Assembly: GCA_025093555.1 (NCBI GenBank) | Contig: JAIWNF010000015.1 | Coordinates: 434,001-498,000 of the forward strand | DNA from: Circinella umbellata | Taxonomy: Eukaryota > Mucoromycota > Mucoromycetes > Mucorales > Lichtheimiaceae | Direction of reading: 5' to 3' | Length of the DNA stretch: 64,000 nucleotides | Shown here: piece after piece, positions 9,961-21,225 of the stretch | How positions within the stretch are numbered: the first letter of the stretch is position 1 | Layout: each line of letters begins with the position of its first letter | Translations under genes and position numbers: made by a program | Notes under the pieces: generated by a model | Told to the model about the DNA's origin: nothing | The model's input: only the letters and a program-made list of their open reading frames with translations | Databases searched by the model: none

Positions 9961-12775
9961 GGGCGTAATCTGTCACACTTGCCCTGGATGGGATACAAGA
10001 GCCAAACACATCAGGCATCCTTAAGCTGGGATCGATTGTGGTTGGCATCATTCTTTGACTAAAAAAGAATCAATTCTTATAATATTTGTTTTGATCGTAA
10101 ACGTGTTCTTTTTTACGTACGCAAAACGTTAAAAAGACCTAAGATTAATGCTTTGGGCATCTTAAAAAGCAAAACGGCTATTATTCAATTTGATGAAAGA
10201 TTATTTATAAAGTGAGAATAATATTTGGCCATTGAAAGGAGAGAAAAGACATCTCTTGAATATCACAGACGAATGAGTGATAACAAAATTAACAAATACA
10301 GTATATGAATAGTATATTTTGTACAAGAATATCTGCAAATAAAAAGTTTATGATAGAAAACTATCAGTAAATATAAGGCGGATGGCAAGTAAATTCGAGA
10401 GTAAATCTAGGTTTTTTATTGGAAAATTTGGTATACATAACATATGTTCTGCATCCATTTGTTCTTGGTTGACTTTGAATACAAAAGGGTACCTTGTTTA
10501 TTTACGTGAATATCATCACAAACACTAACCCAAAGTTGATGCATGCATGTATGATATGGAGATGGAATAAAAGATTGTATTTACTTATAAGATGTCACTG
10601 AAAACAAAAAGAGTACTCTCATCTACTTAAAAAGTGGATGGTGGATATGGTGTCCATAGCAACCCAAATCTATCTCCTGATGCCGGATCTTCTATATAAA
10701 ACAAAATAATTACCTAAAAGAAAACATGTGTTACTATGAAATAGTTAAAAAATTCTTGCTAGGAGGGCGTAAATTCATTTTTATTATTCTTTCAGACTTA
10801 AGGTAATAATAAATATGCAGCATCGGAAGTAAATGATTGCAAAACAAAAAATAATTTGAGCTTCTCAATAAATCCTTTCTTTGTTCCATTTATTTTATTT
10901 TTATTTCTGTTGGAGCTTCTTGTGATTTTTTTTTATCATGACTCATAGTTATGAATCCGGAAACCAGAAGCACTAGTTTCACTCAGATGAGGGGGAAGAT
11001 GCGTCCTTTGGAATACATATACCCAGAGGCAGAAAAAAAGTAAATTATATAATATCTACAAGTTCGGCAGAATGGTACAGTTACTTCAAAAAATGGTAGA
11101 GGCGATGTTCATTTTATGAATAATAAAAGAAGAGTTAAAGATCAATATTGTCATCAATCATGTATTTATAGTACTATTAGATAACAATGTAACTTCTAGT
11201 TAATAAACATATTTTCAACCGAATAGAGAGTGTTCTTTTTTCCATTTGGTCCTTCATCAACAAATGAAGATGTTCAAGAATTATCAAATAATCCTAGGAC
11301 CGAAAGTAACATTAAAAAAGTAGTCTAACAGCAAAAACTACGCGACTTTGTTAGTATAATTTGGTATAATAATTATGTTAGTTATTTTTTTTTTCAAAAA
11401 AGGACCTTTTACTGTATTGCCAAAATCTCCTATTGTAAGGATAACCCGCTACGTAATCAGTCAAGGTATTGTCATCGACTCAGATTAGACCAGGAAATTG
11501 TTGGCCTCGGCTCACGTTTTCACTACTACCTTGGTGTTCGCTGGTGTAAGGTCAGAAAGACAATCAAAGGTTGAACTCATGGCTGATTTGCATTTTTCCC
11601 TCGCACCCTTGTCAAAAAATAATGAGGATGATGAAAAGTAGTTTTAATAATACAAGTAGTTGATAGTATAGTAATTGTTGTACTACAGTATTTCGTTTTG
11701 AAAAAATAAAGATGAAGTCATATCTGAATGGTCACATGAGTAAACATATCAGTACAAATTTTCTTATATTTTACGTATCACTGAATAAGTAGTCATTGCT
11801 TACTGATCGGATCAAAAGTTAAACGTTTATTTGAAGTCCAAATAAATAATCATTCTTTCATAACTGAATGAAGCAAAAGACAAACGTATATTTCAAGTGT
11901 CAATAAGTAAACAATCACTGTCCAATGATCGTACACAGTCAAGTGTCCATTCCCGTTTTGGCTTCTTATAGAATTTTGGAGTCATTGAAAGGAACCAACT
12001 CCTTTGGGACCGTACGAAGGGGGGGGGTAACTGTGTCAGGCCTTTGGTGCCCTCCACGGCTCTCTATGATAAAAACTGATAGTGGGAAGTTTTTCTGATG
12101 TAACTATCCTAATATTTCTAGATCCAACCGTGTGCTCAGCTATGCTATCGTCTATGCTCAGTATTCCGCGGATAAGCGTGTAGATCAACAACCTCATAGT
12201 TGAATATATCGTCGTCGTCGTAATGGTCTTACATCATTACAGCCTAGCTGAAACATAATGTTATTGCTGGATTACTTGACCTCTACTCGTGACATATGAT
12301 CCAAAAACTTCCTCGATATAACGTTCACCTCTGCGCAGAGACCGTTTGAATTTTTCTTTATCGTCTGTTTTCACTTGGTGCGTACGTTATGAAATGCTGT
12401 TAAGAAACGAGATGATAATATTGGGAACAATTATATTTTTGAAAAAAGGACAGTATTTATATAAATTCAGTGTGATATAGATATATAAGTCTATGTGTAT
12501 AAACAATAAAAGTTAATATTTCATCAGTCGCAAAGAGGTACATGAATGATTACATTGATTATAATTTTGATCAAAAAAGCTGTATTTGTTATATTAAATT
12601 CTATATAAGCAGGCAATAGCCCCTAAAGTACAATTGAAATTCTACAATTATTCTATTTGTCTCCTCACTATAATTAATATACGCTTGTAAAAAGATATCC
12701 AAATGTATATCATAACATTTAATTAGTATTTTCTCTGACTAGCATCAGTTGTTTATTAGCCATTATTTATAGATT
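9961..12775. other. Gene-poor debris region
   Basis: No intact gene is seen. Some stretches are richer in GC than their surroundings (for example 9960-10060, 11400-11600 and 11940-12360) and give coding-like but interrupted frames. Translating 12120-12360 on the plus strand gives SNRVLSYAIVYAQYSADKRV and more, broken by several stops. A degenerate tandem repeat lies at 11777-11943. The pattern fits decayed mobile elements, but no family could be named. Confidence 0.5.
11777..11943. repeat. Degenerate ~61-bp tandem repeat
   Basis: Two adjacent 61-bp units (11777-11837 and 11838-11898) share AATAARTARTCATT near the start, CAAAAG in the middle and AAACGTWTATTTSAAGT at the end. A third, more diverged partial unit follows to about 11943, and a weaker one may precede it from about 11715. 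Confidence 0.5.
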
Positions 12776-13209
12776 TTAGTTTACAATTTTGGCGAATTTA
12801 ACCTTCTTTTGGTTAAGCGATGATGTTAACCACCTTTTCATTATCGACCACATTTCACTTGGATTTTTAGCAATATCATACTCAAGATCAAAACCAATAA
12901 TATTGAATCCAGCCTCTTCGTATCGATATCTTCATCTATCTTCGGTTAAATCAACTCTTTTAAATCGAGACCATGGAAATGTTTCAAAATTGCGTCTAGA
13001 TGCTTCATCTAGATCCAAGATAATACAGCCTCAAAAACACTCCAAGTATCAATAATATATTTTGTTATACTAGATATCAATATTCTGGTAGTGACATCAT
13101 ATAAAGAAAAACACTTACTGTACATTTCACGAATGGTTGTTGACAACGTATGCTTTACTGTTGTTAAAGCAGACTGCTTCGGCTCTAGTGATACGATAGA
13201 AAAACACAA
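12776..13209 (-). pseudogene. Broken two-exon gene remnant of unknown family
   Basis: An upstream exon (13209-13119) encoding SIVSLEPKQSALTTVKHTLS and more ends at a good donor (A|GTAAGT). Joining to an acceptor before 13029 keeps phase and gives LDLDEASRRNFETFPWSRFK, then an in-frame TGA at 12934-12932, then GFNIIGFDLEYDIAKNPSEM and on to a TAA at 12778-12776. The composition and the phase-keeping splice argue for former coding sequence. The internal stop argues that it is dead, unless a tiny intron spans it. The protein family is not recognised, and the 5' end is missing. Confidence 0.4.
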
Positions 13210-13614
13210 AAAACTAAGGCTTATGAATACGTATATATAATAAAATATAAAAACGAAAAGATTTCACGCGAAGACAAGGATTGAGAAGATTATTTATTAT
13301 AATGAACAAATCACATCAAGGGTAATAAATTATGCTAACAATAAATAATGTAAACATAGCACAGCGAATGTGTTCTATACTTCTTTATTTTTATTATTGA
13401 TTTATCAAAAACCTAAATAAGAAACCACAAGCTATGTTTGGATGATTTTTATACTTTGGATGTTGACAAATAGAATATGAAAGATTTATAATCATATTGT
13501 TAAACTACATAACAATCCGTAACGACGTGTTAACAATTGTTTTTGCTTCTAAACTGAACAGAAACGACCACAACAGCTACTTTTTGATTAATTCATTGGT
13601 AATAACAATCAGCA

Positions 13615-13734
13615 ATGACGATAAAGAAGACGAGCAATGAAGAAGATGCCGGTATCTTACAGATCCTAGCTGAGCTAGATCAAATTATGCAATATTTACA
13701 TTATCAATGTGCATGTATTCCCCAGATTGGTTAA
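13615..13734 (+). CDS. Small ORF, 39 residues, unknown
   Basis: An ATG-started frame encodes MTIKKTSNEEDAGILQILAE and 19 further residues, ending CACIPQIG. It has a helical, acidic composition unlike the random frames around it. It could be the first exon of a longer gene: an acceptor-like TTTTCAG at about 13988-13994 is followed by a short open stretch, but no join gave a convincing extension. Expression is unknown. Confidence 0.25.
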   Translation: MTIKKTSNEEDAGILQILAELDQIMQYLHYQCACIPQIG

Positions 13735-14428
13735 TAAATATGTGCAATATTTATTTTCCAAGTAGAATTAGCAATGCCTCTGATGACTCAAGATAAAGTT
13801 TATTAAATCTATTAAAGTGGTAATCTTGTACTCATCACTCGATAATCGAATCGATATACATATTCGATCATCTTTGATAAATATCGAAATCGTAAAGCAA
13901 CAAATAAACCAATTACAAAGAAAAAGGTGTTATTTTAGTACATCCAAAAAATAAAACGAGCAAATAAAAACTTGTTTATTTTATATTTTTCAGGTTTGTG
14001 AGCAGCTTTTATCTTGTATCAAATAAAAAGATCGGATAAACAATATATTGTAACGTCTTTGTTATGTCAAGTCTTACTATATTACATAATTGGTATAAAC
14101 AGAAATAGAACCTGTTCGATTACTGTGTGCCCATACAATTTATGTTGGACAAGATGCGAAAAAAAGTTTTTTAACAAGCTCAAACAATACTCATTTATAA
14201 CATATGTAGAGTTAAGCTGCAGAATTAATATGACTTATATACGTGATGATCGAAAATGCTAATGAATATATATGATCATATGGTAATTGCATATAAAATG
14301 CATACATTTGTATGTTAAACTGTTATTAGATAATTCATAGTAAAATGATTGAGAAAAGCGATGTGTAATATAGTCTCAAACTCTCACAGTTCAGTATTCA
14401 TAACTTTTTTATTATACAAAAAGTTAAT
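13735..14428. other. Intergenic, AT-rich
   Basis: No convincing gene was found here. The plus-strand frame at 14014-14262 has a random composition and is not believed. Confidence 0.5.
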
Positions 14429-14559
14429 TTACTGGCCTTGTATCAGCCAAATTCCCCAGTATTTATAACTCGACTTAAGTATTCCTTCGTCGTTACCTTT
14501 CATTTTTGGTAATTTTTCAAAGCTTTTCAGCCCATTGATTGGCGAAACTTCTTCAATTT
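14429..14559 (-). pseudogene. Orphan terminal exon-like sequence
   Basis: After an acceptor-like GTAAG at 14560, a 43-codon frame reads EIEEVSPINGLKSFEKLPKM and ends KSSYKYWGIWLIQGQ before TAA at 14431-14429. Its residue composition is typical of real protein, in contrast to the low-complexity sequence upstream (14561-14890). No donor exon could be matched to it, and the small membrane-protein gene to its right ends with its own stop codon. It may be the last exon of an undetected gene or a relic. Confidence 0.3.
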
Positions 14560-14897
14560 CTTACCAAAAGAATAAAATCGAGTTATGATACCGCCATGAA
14601 AAAAAATTGTTTGAATGAGAATAAATATATATATTACAATACGAAGGGAAACACTCCTTTTTTTTTAAAAAAAAATGAGTAGAAAACAAATAATAGTATA
14701 CAATAACATGTAAATAACGATATGTAAATAGTAGTGGTAAGTTATCTAGTGAAAAATAATGGTGATCTATGTATATAATAACAAGTGGATGAAGAAGCGA
14801 GAGTAGGGGAATAATAATGACAAGAATAATTAATAAATAAAGAATTATTTTAGTGTAATATAGTAATGATGCAGGAGTAATTATATGGGAATTTTTT

Positions 14898-15253
14898 TTA
14901 GTAAGCTTGGACATTATACTTTTGAAAAGCACGAGTATTTGCTTGTTTTTCGTGACGATCCATTACATAGTCAAGTCCATATCCGGTACACCAGAGAGCG
15001 AAAGAAACTGAAATGGCAATATAGAATAAAGTACCACTTGTGAGAATTGGGTCATTGACAAACGTCGGTTCTTTTTTCTTCTTTGCTTCAACTGTAGACA
15101 ACTATTTTAAATATTAATCAATCATTAGCTTATTATTTTTATATCTATATGAGAATGTATATATAGTAATGAAGATGAAGGGGGAGAATTACTTACTATT
15201 ACTGTCATTAAAAAGAATAATACAAAAATAATAGAAGTTTTGTTGAACGCCAT
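14898..15253 (-). CDS. Small secretory-pathway membrane protein, 86 residues
   Basis: Two exons (15253-15197 and 15101-14898) join in phase. The first encodes most of a signal sequence (MAFNKTSIIFVLFFLMTVI). The second gives LSTVEAKKKKEPTFVNDPIL, then a hydrophobic segment (about residues 43-58, GTLFYIAISVSFALW) and a charged tail ending YNVQAY. Two hydrophobic segments around a Lys-rich loop suggest either a cleaved signal plus one anchor or a two-span ER protein. The intron has a good donor (GTAAGT) and acceptor (AAAATAG). I do not recognise the family. It could be a small subunit of an ER complex, but that is a guess from size and topology alone. Confidence 0.6.
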
Positions 15254-15735
15254 TATAATAATGATTTCGTTTCTTTTTTATATGTAAGATATAATAAATA
15301 ATAAATAGTTTGAAGAGAATAAAAAGTGTTACGTATTTATATATACATTATAAGTTATACATCAAAAACTCAAAAGATTTATCAGATCCGTTTGATCGTA
15401 ACACAAGATTAGAATCAAAAAAAAAATTTAACCCAATTTTGCAAATTTATCTGATTACAGCGAAAAAAGATGAAAAAGGGAAAAAAAATGAATCGGTGTT
15501 AACTGATGCCGATCACGGCAATAGAATTTTATTTATTTCAAAATGATCACAGGAAAATGAAAAAAAAAAGTTATATTTATATATAAGAAAAAAAAATGAG
15601 AGGGAAATATAATGAATGAAAGAAAAAAAAAGAGAAAGCTAGAAAGAGAAAATGGGTTTTTTTTTGTTTACTTTGTATATAAAGCAACGGTGTCTTTTTT
15701 TTTTAAAAAAAAGGGAAGGTGCGGAATAAAGAGAC
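15254..15735. other. Spacer between SSD1 homologue and small membrane protein gene
   Basis: The two genes read in the same direction. The stretch is very A-rich on the plus strand, with several runs of seven or eight A, and has no coding-like frame. It contains the SSD1 3' end and the promoter of the small membrane-protein gene. Confidence 0.5.
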
Positions 15736-18700
15736 TTATACAAAAGGATTTGCAGCCAAAACGCGGATCAAAGGCGGACTTCTGTCAGGATGGCTAGTAA
15801 TCACAACACGAATATAATCAAAAGGCCGAATCACTTGTCTTGACTCATTAGGAATGGTACATTCTTGTTGACTTGTCCATGGATTCTCACCTTTGATCGC
15901 ACGTAACGACATGGATCGAGGTCGTTGTTTTTTGGTATTATTAGTATTGTTAACGCTGATGTTTGTTTGCTGTTGTTGAGAGTTATGATCGGCAGAAGAA
16001 GGTGCTGATTTAATTGAAAGTTGATTGACCGCTTCAGAAATAGCATGATCTGCCGTAGATGACGGCGCGGGTGTTGTTATTGCTGTTGCTTCAACAGAAG
16101 GATTATAAGCTTCTTGTCGCTCCTTTTCATCTCCATTACTATTTACATCAACTAATTCATCATCATCTGTTTCCACTCCTCCTTTTCCAGCAGCAGTAGT
16201 AGTATCATCATCGGCATCAGCTTGTTCTACCATCGCATCTGCTGTAGCTACACCTCGTTTCCAGAATAAGTGTAGTACACCGTCTGTAGAACTATATTTG
16301 AATGTTTCCAAAGGTAAATTAATGACATGGATACGACGTTCCAAAATTAATCCAGGAACAATCACATCAAACGCCTGTTCTTGGACTCCGACGACAATGG
16401 CTTCATGAGTCGTAACGGTTTGACGAGACATAGATAAATATCTTGACATGAATAAGTGTTGTGATTGCTCACACGCATATTCTTTTGATTGGACTTTGAC
16501 ATTACAATGACGTGCAATCTTTTGAATCACTTCACATTCTAGATAGAATCTTTTTTCTGGTAGTACAAGAAAAGTTTAGTTAAGACTTTTTAAAACAGAA
16601 AAAAAGTTAAGAATAATAATAGTTTTATACCTCCTGAAAGAGCTGCTTCCAACTGACGATGGACAATCAAATCCGCATAGCGATGCGATGGCGATGTGAA
16701 TTGGGTATATAAAGGCGTATTTAAGCTATAATGATTATATCGATTAATATCAAACTTGCCAGTACAAAAAAACTTGCTAGGATACATGGTCTTGAGCGTC
16801 AATGTCGTAATCACTGTCTTGGCAGCTTCATTTTCAATTGAATCGATAGTCTGTTGTAATGAACTTGCTGAGGATGGATCAATGGAATAACCTAGACGAC
16901 GTAAATATGTTGCTAATTCACGTAACTTTCTTTCGTTGGGTGTTGATTGACATTGTAATAATGCATGGTCAGGGAAATGACTTGAAATTTTTTGTGCTAC
17001 ACTAGTATTGACCAAAATCTTAATTTCATCCATAATATCATCGGCTGGTAAACGTTGTTTGAGTGAGATTCCAGTGGGTTGACCTTTTTCGGTGATTCTT
17101 ATATCAAGAACCGGTTCACTCAAAAATAATGCACCGCTACGCAGTCGGGCTTGTTTCATACTTTGAGCTAAAGAATATAACATATTGATATCATCTTCCC
17201 ATTCAGGTTTTTCTTGATCTTCAATTGTAATATGTTCAGGAACACCCACACCATCCAAAATATCTTGTAATTGGTTGATGGTCAAGGTACCTTGAGATCT
17301 AAATAAATATCATGTTACTCTCCCATTGTTATTTTTTTTTCTTTGGTTCTGCTCACTCCCCCTTTAAATCGATACAGATTTTGACACAAAAAAAACAGAT
17401 TTTTTTTTTACCTAATGATAGTCCTGCCGTACCAAATATCCAACACTTTACCATTTTGATCCATTTTACCAACCACCGAAAAGGCCAATCGATCCGCTCC
17501 AGGAATTAAATTAGTACATTCTTCCAATAATTGTTCTGGCCATAAAGCTGCAGATTCATACAAATAAATACTTGTAGCCCGTGCTTTTGCTTCTTTATCC
17601 ATAGGAGATTGTGGTTTCACAAAGGCTGAAATATCAGCAACATGGAAACCAACTTCAAATACATTATCATTTTTTTGAATGGAAATGGCATTATCCAAAA
17701 CACCATTCCCATTGGATGTATCAATAGTAAAAGTTCGAATATTGTCACGCCAATCCAATCTACCACTATTCAGTTCTTCTTCAGGGATTTTCCAAGGAGT
17801 AGAGGGTAAAGTTCGCATGATCGTTTCAGGGAATGGATCAATGGCGAAATTATTGTCGGCTAAAATGGCTCGGAATTGCACAGATAAATAATCTACGTGT
17901 CCCAGTTCATTTTCCAATACACCAAATGGATGTAGTGAAGTAATAGGCCATCTTTTGATTGATCCCTAATATTATAAAAATGTTAGACCCAAAGAAGAAA
18001 AAAAAATCTTGTATGGTTTTAAGGAGATCATAAAAAAAAAGAATCCGAAAAGAAAGGGGGTAAAGAAAAGAGAGAAACTCAAATTTTACCAAAAATAGTT
18101 TGTTTTCAAACTGCTGACTATATTCAATAAAGCCTGGAGGTGCTTGTTCCACAGGAATTGCAATCAATGGTACGCGTTTATCAGTCGGCTTAAACCAAAC
18201 GATTCTTGGTGTCGAATTATTATTGTTATTGCTGTTACTAAAATTGCTATTGGTGACACTGTGATCATCTTGTTCTTCACCACCAGAACCAGGGTTTCCA
18301 TTTTTACTAGAAATGAGTGTACTTGCACGACGATTACTTGGTCGAGTCAATCCTAAAGTTCCCGAAAATGCTTGATTTTGTGCTCGTTCCAAAATTGCGA
18401 CGACTACACCACAATATTTTGGTTTAACCTTATCAACATCTTCTTCACCCCCAAACATAATTTCTTTTTCATCTTCTTCATCTGGTTTACGAATAACGGG
18501 CTGGCCATTGTTACGGATCACTTTGGCTTGTTCCTTTTCTTGTTTTTCACGTATCACTTTATCGACATCGACTAATTTGACAGCTACAACATCACCTTCC
18601 AAAGCACGGTTACGATCTCTTGAACCACAAATATATATATCGGCATTGAATTCTTCGCAAAAGACATAAGCATCAGATCGATTACGTTTGTTAACACGCA

Positions 18701-20426
18701 ATATACCACTCACAAGTTGATGTGATTTTAAAAGCGGTACAAGAGCAGAAAAAGGTAAATGGGCGACAAATAATGCTCGACGTTGCTGATGTTGTTGGTT
18801 TTGTTGTTGAGAAGGATTGATATCATCGCGTGGAAAATTAAATCGTGTAGGAGTAAAAGGAACCCAATTATATGAATTTCTGTTTGAAGTAGTAGGACTA
18901 CGGGCCGACGATGAAATGAGGGATGAGGTGGCTAAAATAAAGGAGAGGAAGGAGAAAGGGAGTTTATTATTTAGTTTAGTATACCAAATAAAAACAAACA
19001 ACGTAAAACATAAACAAGATTATTATTATTTACTCACATGCTCTCCAATCGGCTCCATAGTTGCGCGATGACCTTCGGTTACTTTTAGATGTATCAAGTG
19101 TTAGCCCTGTAGGTTTGTTAGTAGTAACACTTTGTCGTTTATAATCCAAGTCATACTCCATATTATCATTGTTATTAATATTGGTAGTATTAGTAGGGTC
19201 CTCATAACGTGGTGGTGGCCATTGCAATGAAGTTCGTTTGTTATAATTACCACCATTACTGTTGTTATTATTGTTCAATGATCTTCGTTGTTGTTGAAAT
19301 TCGTAATGATCAGGATCACGATAATAACCACGCGCATTAGGTTCTGATAAACGACGATTATGTTTTTCTTGTGAATGCTGATTGCTACTATGGGTGGCAG
19401 GTGGTAAATTATTCTTTTGCTGTCGCTGTAAAAATCGTTGATCTGGTTGCTGCTGACGAAAGCCATATAATTCTTCACTATTATTGTAACTTGCTGACCT
19501 ATGATAGTTATTACTGTTGTTGTAGCCATCTGATGCATTATTAAAACCCAAAGAAGGTGAATGCTGAGATGATGAATGACGCCTTTGCTGTTGTTGTTGC
19601 TGATGTTGAGAAAGTCGATGATGAGAATTATTTCTACCTCCTACACTATTTCCGGTACTTCCATTACCACAAGCCCCTGTTAATTTAGCTTCTGCTTCAG
19701 CCAATGCATCAGCTCTTGATAATGGATACCCATTTTCATCATCATCATCATCCACCATTATGTGTTGATGTCTTGAGGATCCAGAGGATGTAGAAGGTAC
19801 ATTTCCTATTGGAAAATTATTAAATATGGCAGAAGAACGATGTTTACGTTGTAATGAAGAAGCATCTTGTTGAAATCTTTGTTTAGATGCCATGGATGAT
19901 AAATACGCTGTCGATGTATTATCAGACTCTTCATTTACAGTATGTAAAGCGCTAGTTGGTCGTAACTTATTACCCCCACTACCATTTCCATTGCTGTTAT
20001 AAGTGTTGGTAAAATTGGTTGATTTGCTACGTGGATGCTGATGTATATTTAAATCTTCTTCTTCAATACTACTATTCAAAGCTGCTGACAGTTCAAGCGA
20101 TGATGAATGTCGTTTATCAGATGTCCATTTCTTTATAAGTAGATAAAAAAAAATAATATTGTTATTTTTTTTTTTGGCGCTACAATATAAAAGGAGAAGT
20201 CTTTTTTTTTATGATAGAAAATAAGGGAAAAAATAGAGGAGACAAAATAGAATAAATCGAAGTAGTAAGATATAAAGGGGTATCTATTTGAAAAGGGATA
20301 GTATAGCGCGTTTTCTTTCTATTTATTATTTTTTAAAAAAAATACCTTTGCTTCTGGAGGTGGATCGAATAAACCACGAGTTGATTCTGGAGCAGTTTGA
20401 CCATCCAAATCGAATATTTCCATCAT
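15736..20426 (-). CDS. SSD1: SSD1-type RNB-domain RNA-binding protein
   Basis: Six exons (20426-20346, 20130-19038, 18931-18090, 17965-17412, 17298-16631, 16556-15736) join in phase to about 1352 residues. Order of parts: a long low-complexity N-terminus rich in Asn, Gln, Ser and His (to about 390); cold-shock-type OB folds (ALFVAHLPFSALVPLL, then ALEGDVVAVKLVDVDKV); IVWFKPTDKRVPLIAIP; then the RNB fold (about 700-1080) with ATSIYLYESAALWPEQLLEE and SPSHRYADLIVHRQLEAAL. The RNase II catalytic aspartate motif (normally D-x-D-D in the DLDDA segment) reads GVLDNAI here, so it should not cut RNA. This agrees with Ssd1, which binds mRNAs for wall proteins and controls their translation. An acidic, Q-rich insertion lies near the C-terminus. 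DIS3L2-like nucleases are excluded by the missing catalytic residues. Confidence 0.9.
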
Positions 20427-21225
20427 GCAAGATGAATGTATGGGTAGAAAAGAGAGTATATGATGTTAGTTATAGATAAAAGAAAGGTAAGTTTATTAAA
20501 CCACGAACGAACGGAAAGGGAGATTTGATAATGATTTCGAAAAGAAACGTGGTAAAAAAAAAAGTGTGAAAAAAAAGAAGTTATAAAAACAAGAAAGAAA
20601 AAGGTTGTTAATGTAATAGATGAATGATACGTAATATGTACGAAAAAGAAAGATGGGGATGAAGTAATTTATTCAGGGGAATTATGTCGGGGGTGAAAGA
20701 GGGGAGTAATATGATGACAAGAAGAGGAAAAAAAAAGAGGGAAAGAGAGAGAGAGAGAGAACGACAATATAGCTATTTTTATTATTGCTATTATTGCTAT
20801 TATTATTATTATTATTATTATTATCAGCCCATGAGGAAGGATTTCTCTTTCTTAAAGGTCTCCTTTCTTTTCCTCTCTTCTGTAATTTTTTTTTGTTTAT
20901 TTAAAACTAACATTCAACGTTAATTGTGGCAAAATTTGTTTCATCTTGTCAAAATCCTTTCTCCGTGTAACATCATCACTATTTATTATTAAAAACTATG
21001 ATAAATCTCTATAGCAACTTCTCATAAAGAACGATATTAATAATAAATTACGTATAAAAAAATAATATGTCGGTATCCATGGATCCATTATATAACATAA
21101 GTACATGCTCTTCTTTCTCTATAATGCATGATAAACCCAACTAGCCTACCATATATTATACATAAATGTGTATGTCTTATGATGAACGATATTATTAAAT
21201 ACAAGCTAAAAGCACTTTCTCTTAC
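20427..21225. other. SSD1 upstream region and TAD1 3' region
   Basis: No gene was seen. It holds the SSD1 leader, with several A-rich runs, and the simple repeats at 20744-20824. TAD1, also on the minus strand, ends at 21226. Confidence 0.55.
20744..20824. repeat. (GA)n and (TTA)n simple repeats
   Basis: A GA run at 20744-20760 is followed, after about 20 bases, by trinucleotide repeats of the TAT/TTA type up to 20824. They lie about 320 bp upstream of the SSD1 start codon and are likely to vary in length between strains. Confidence 0.85.

Noticed and set aside
14561..14932. 123-codon minus-strand frame overlapping the end of the small membrane-protein gene
   Set aside because: It is dominated by Leu, Ile and Tyr runs from AT-rich DNA and overlaps a better-supported exon in another frame.
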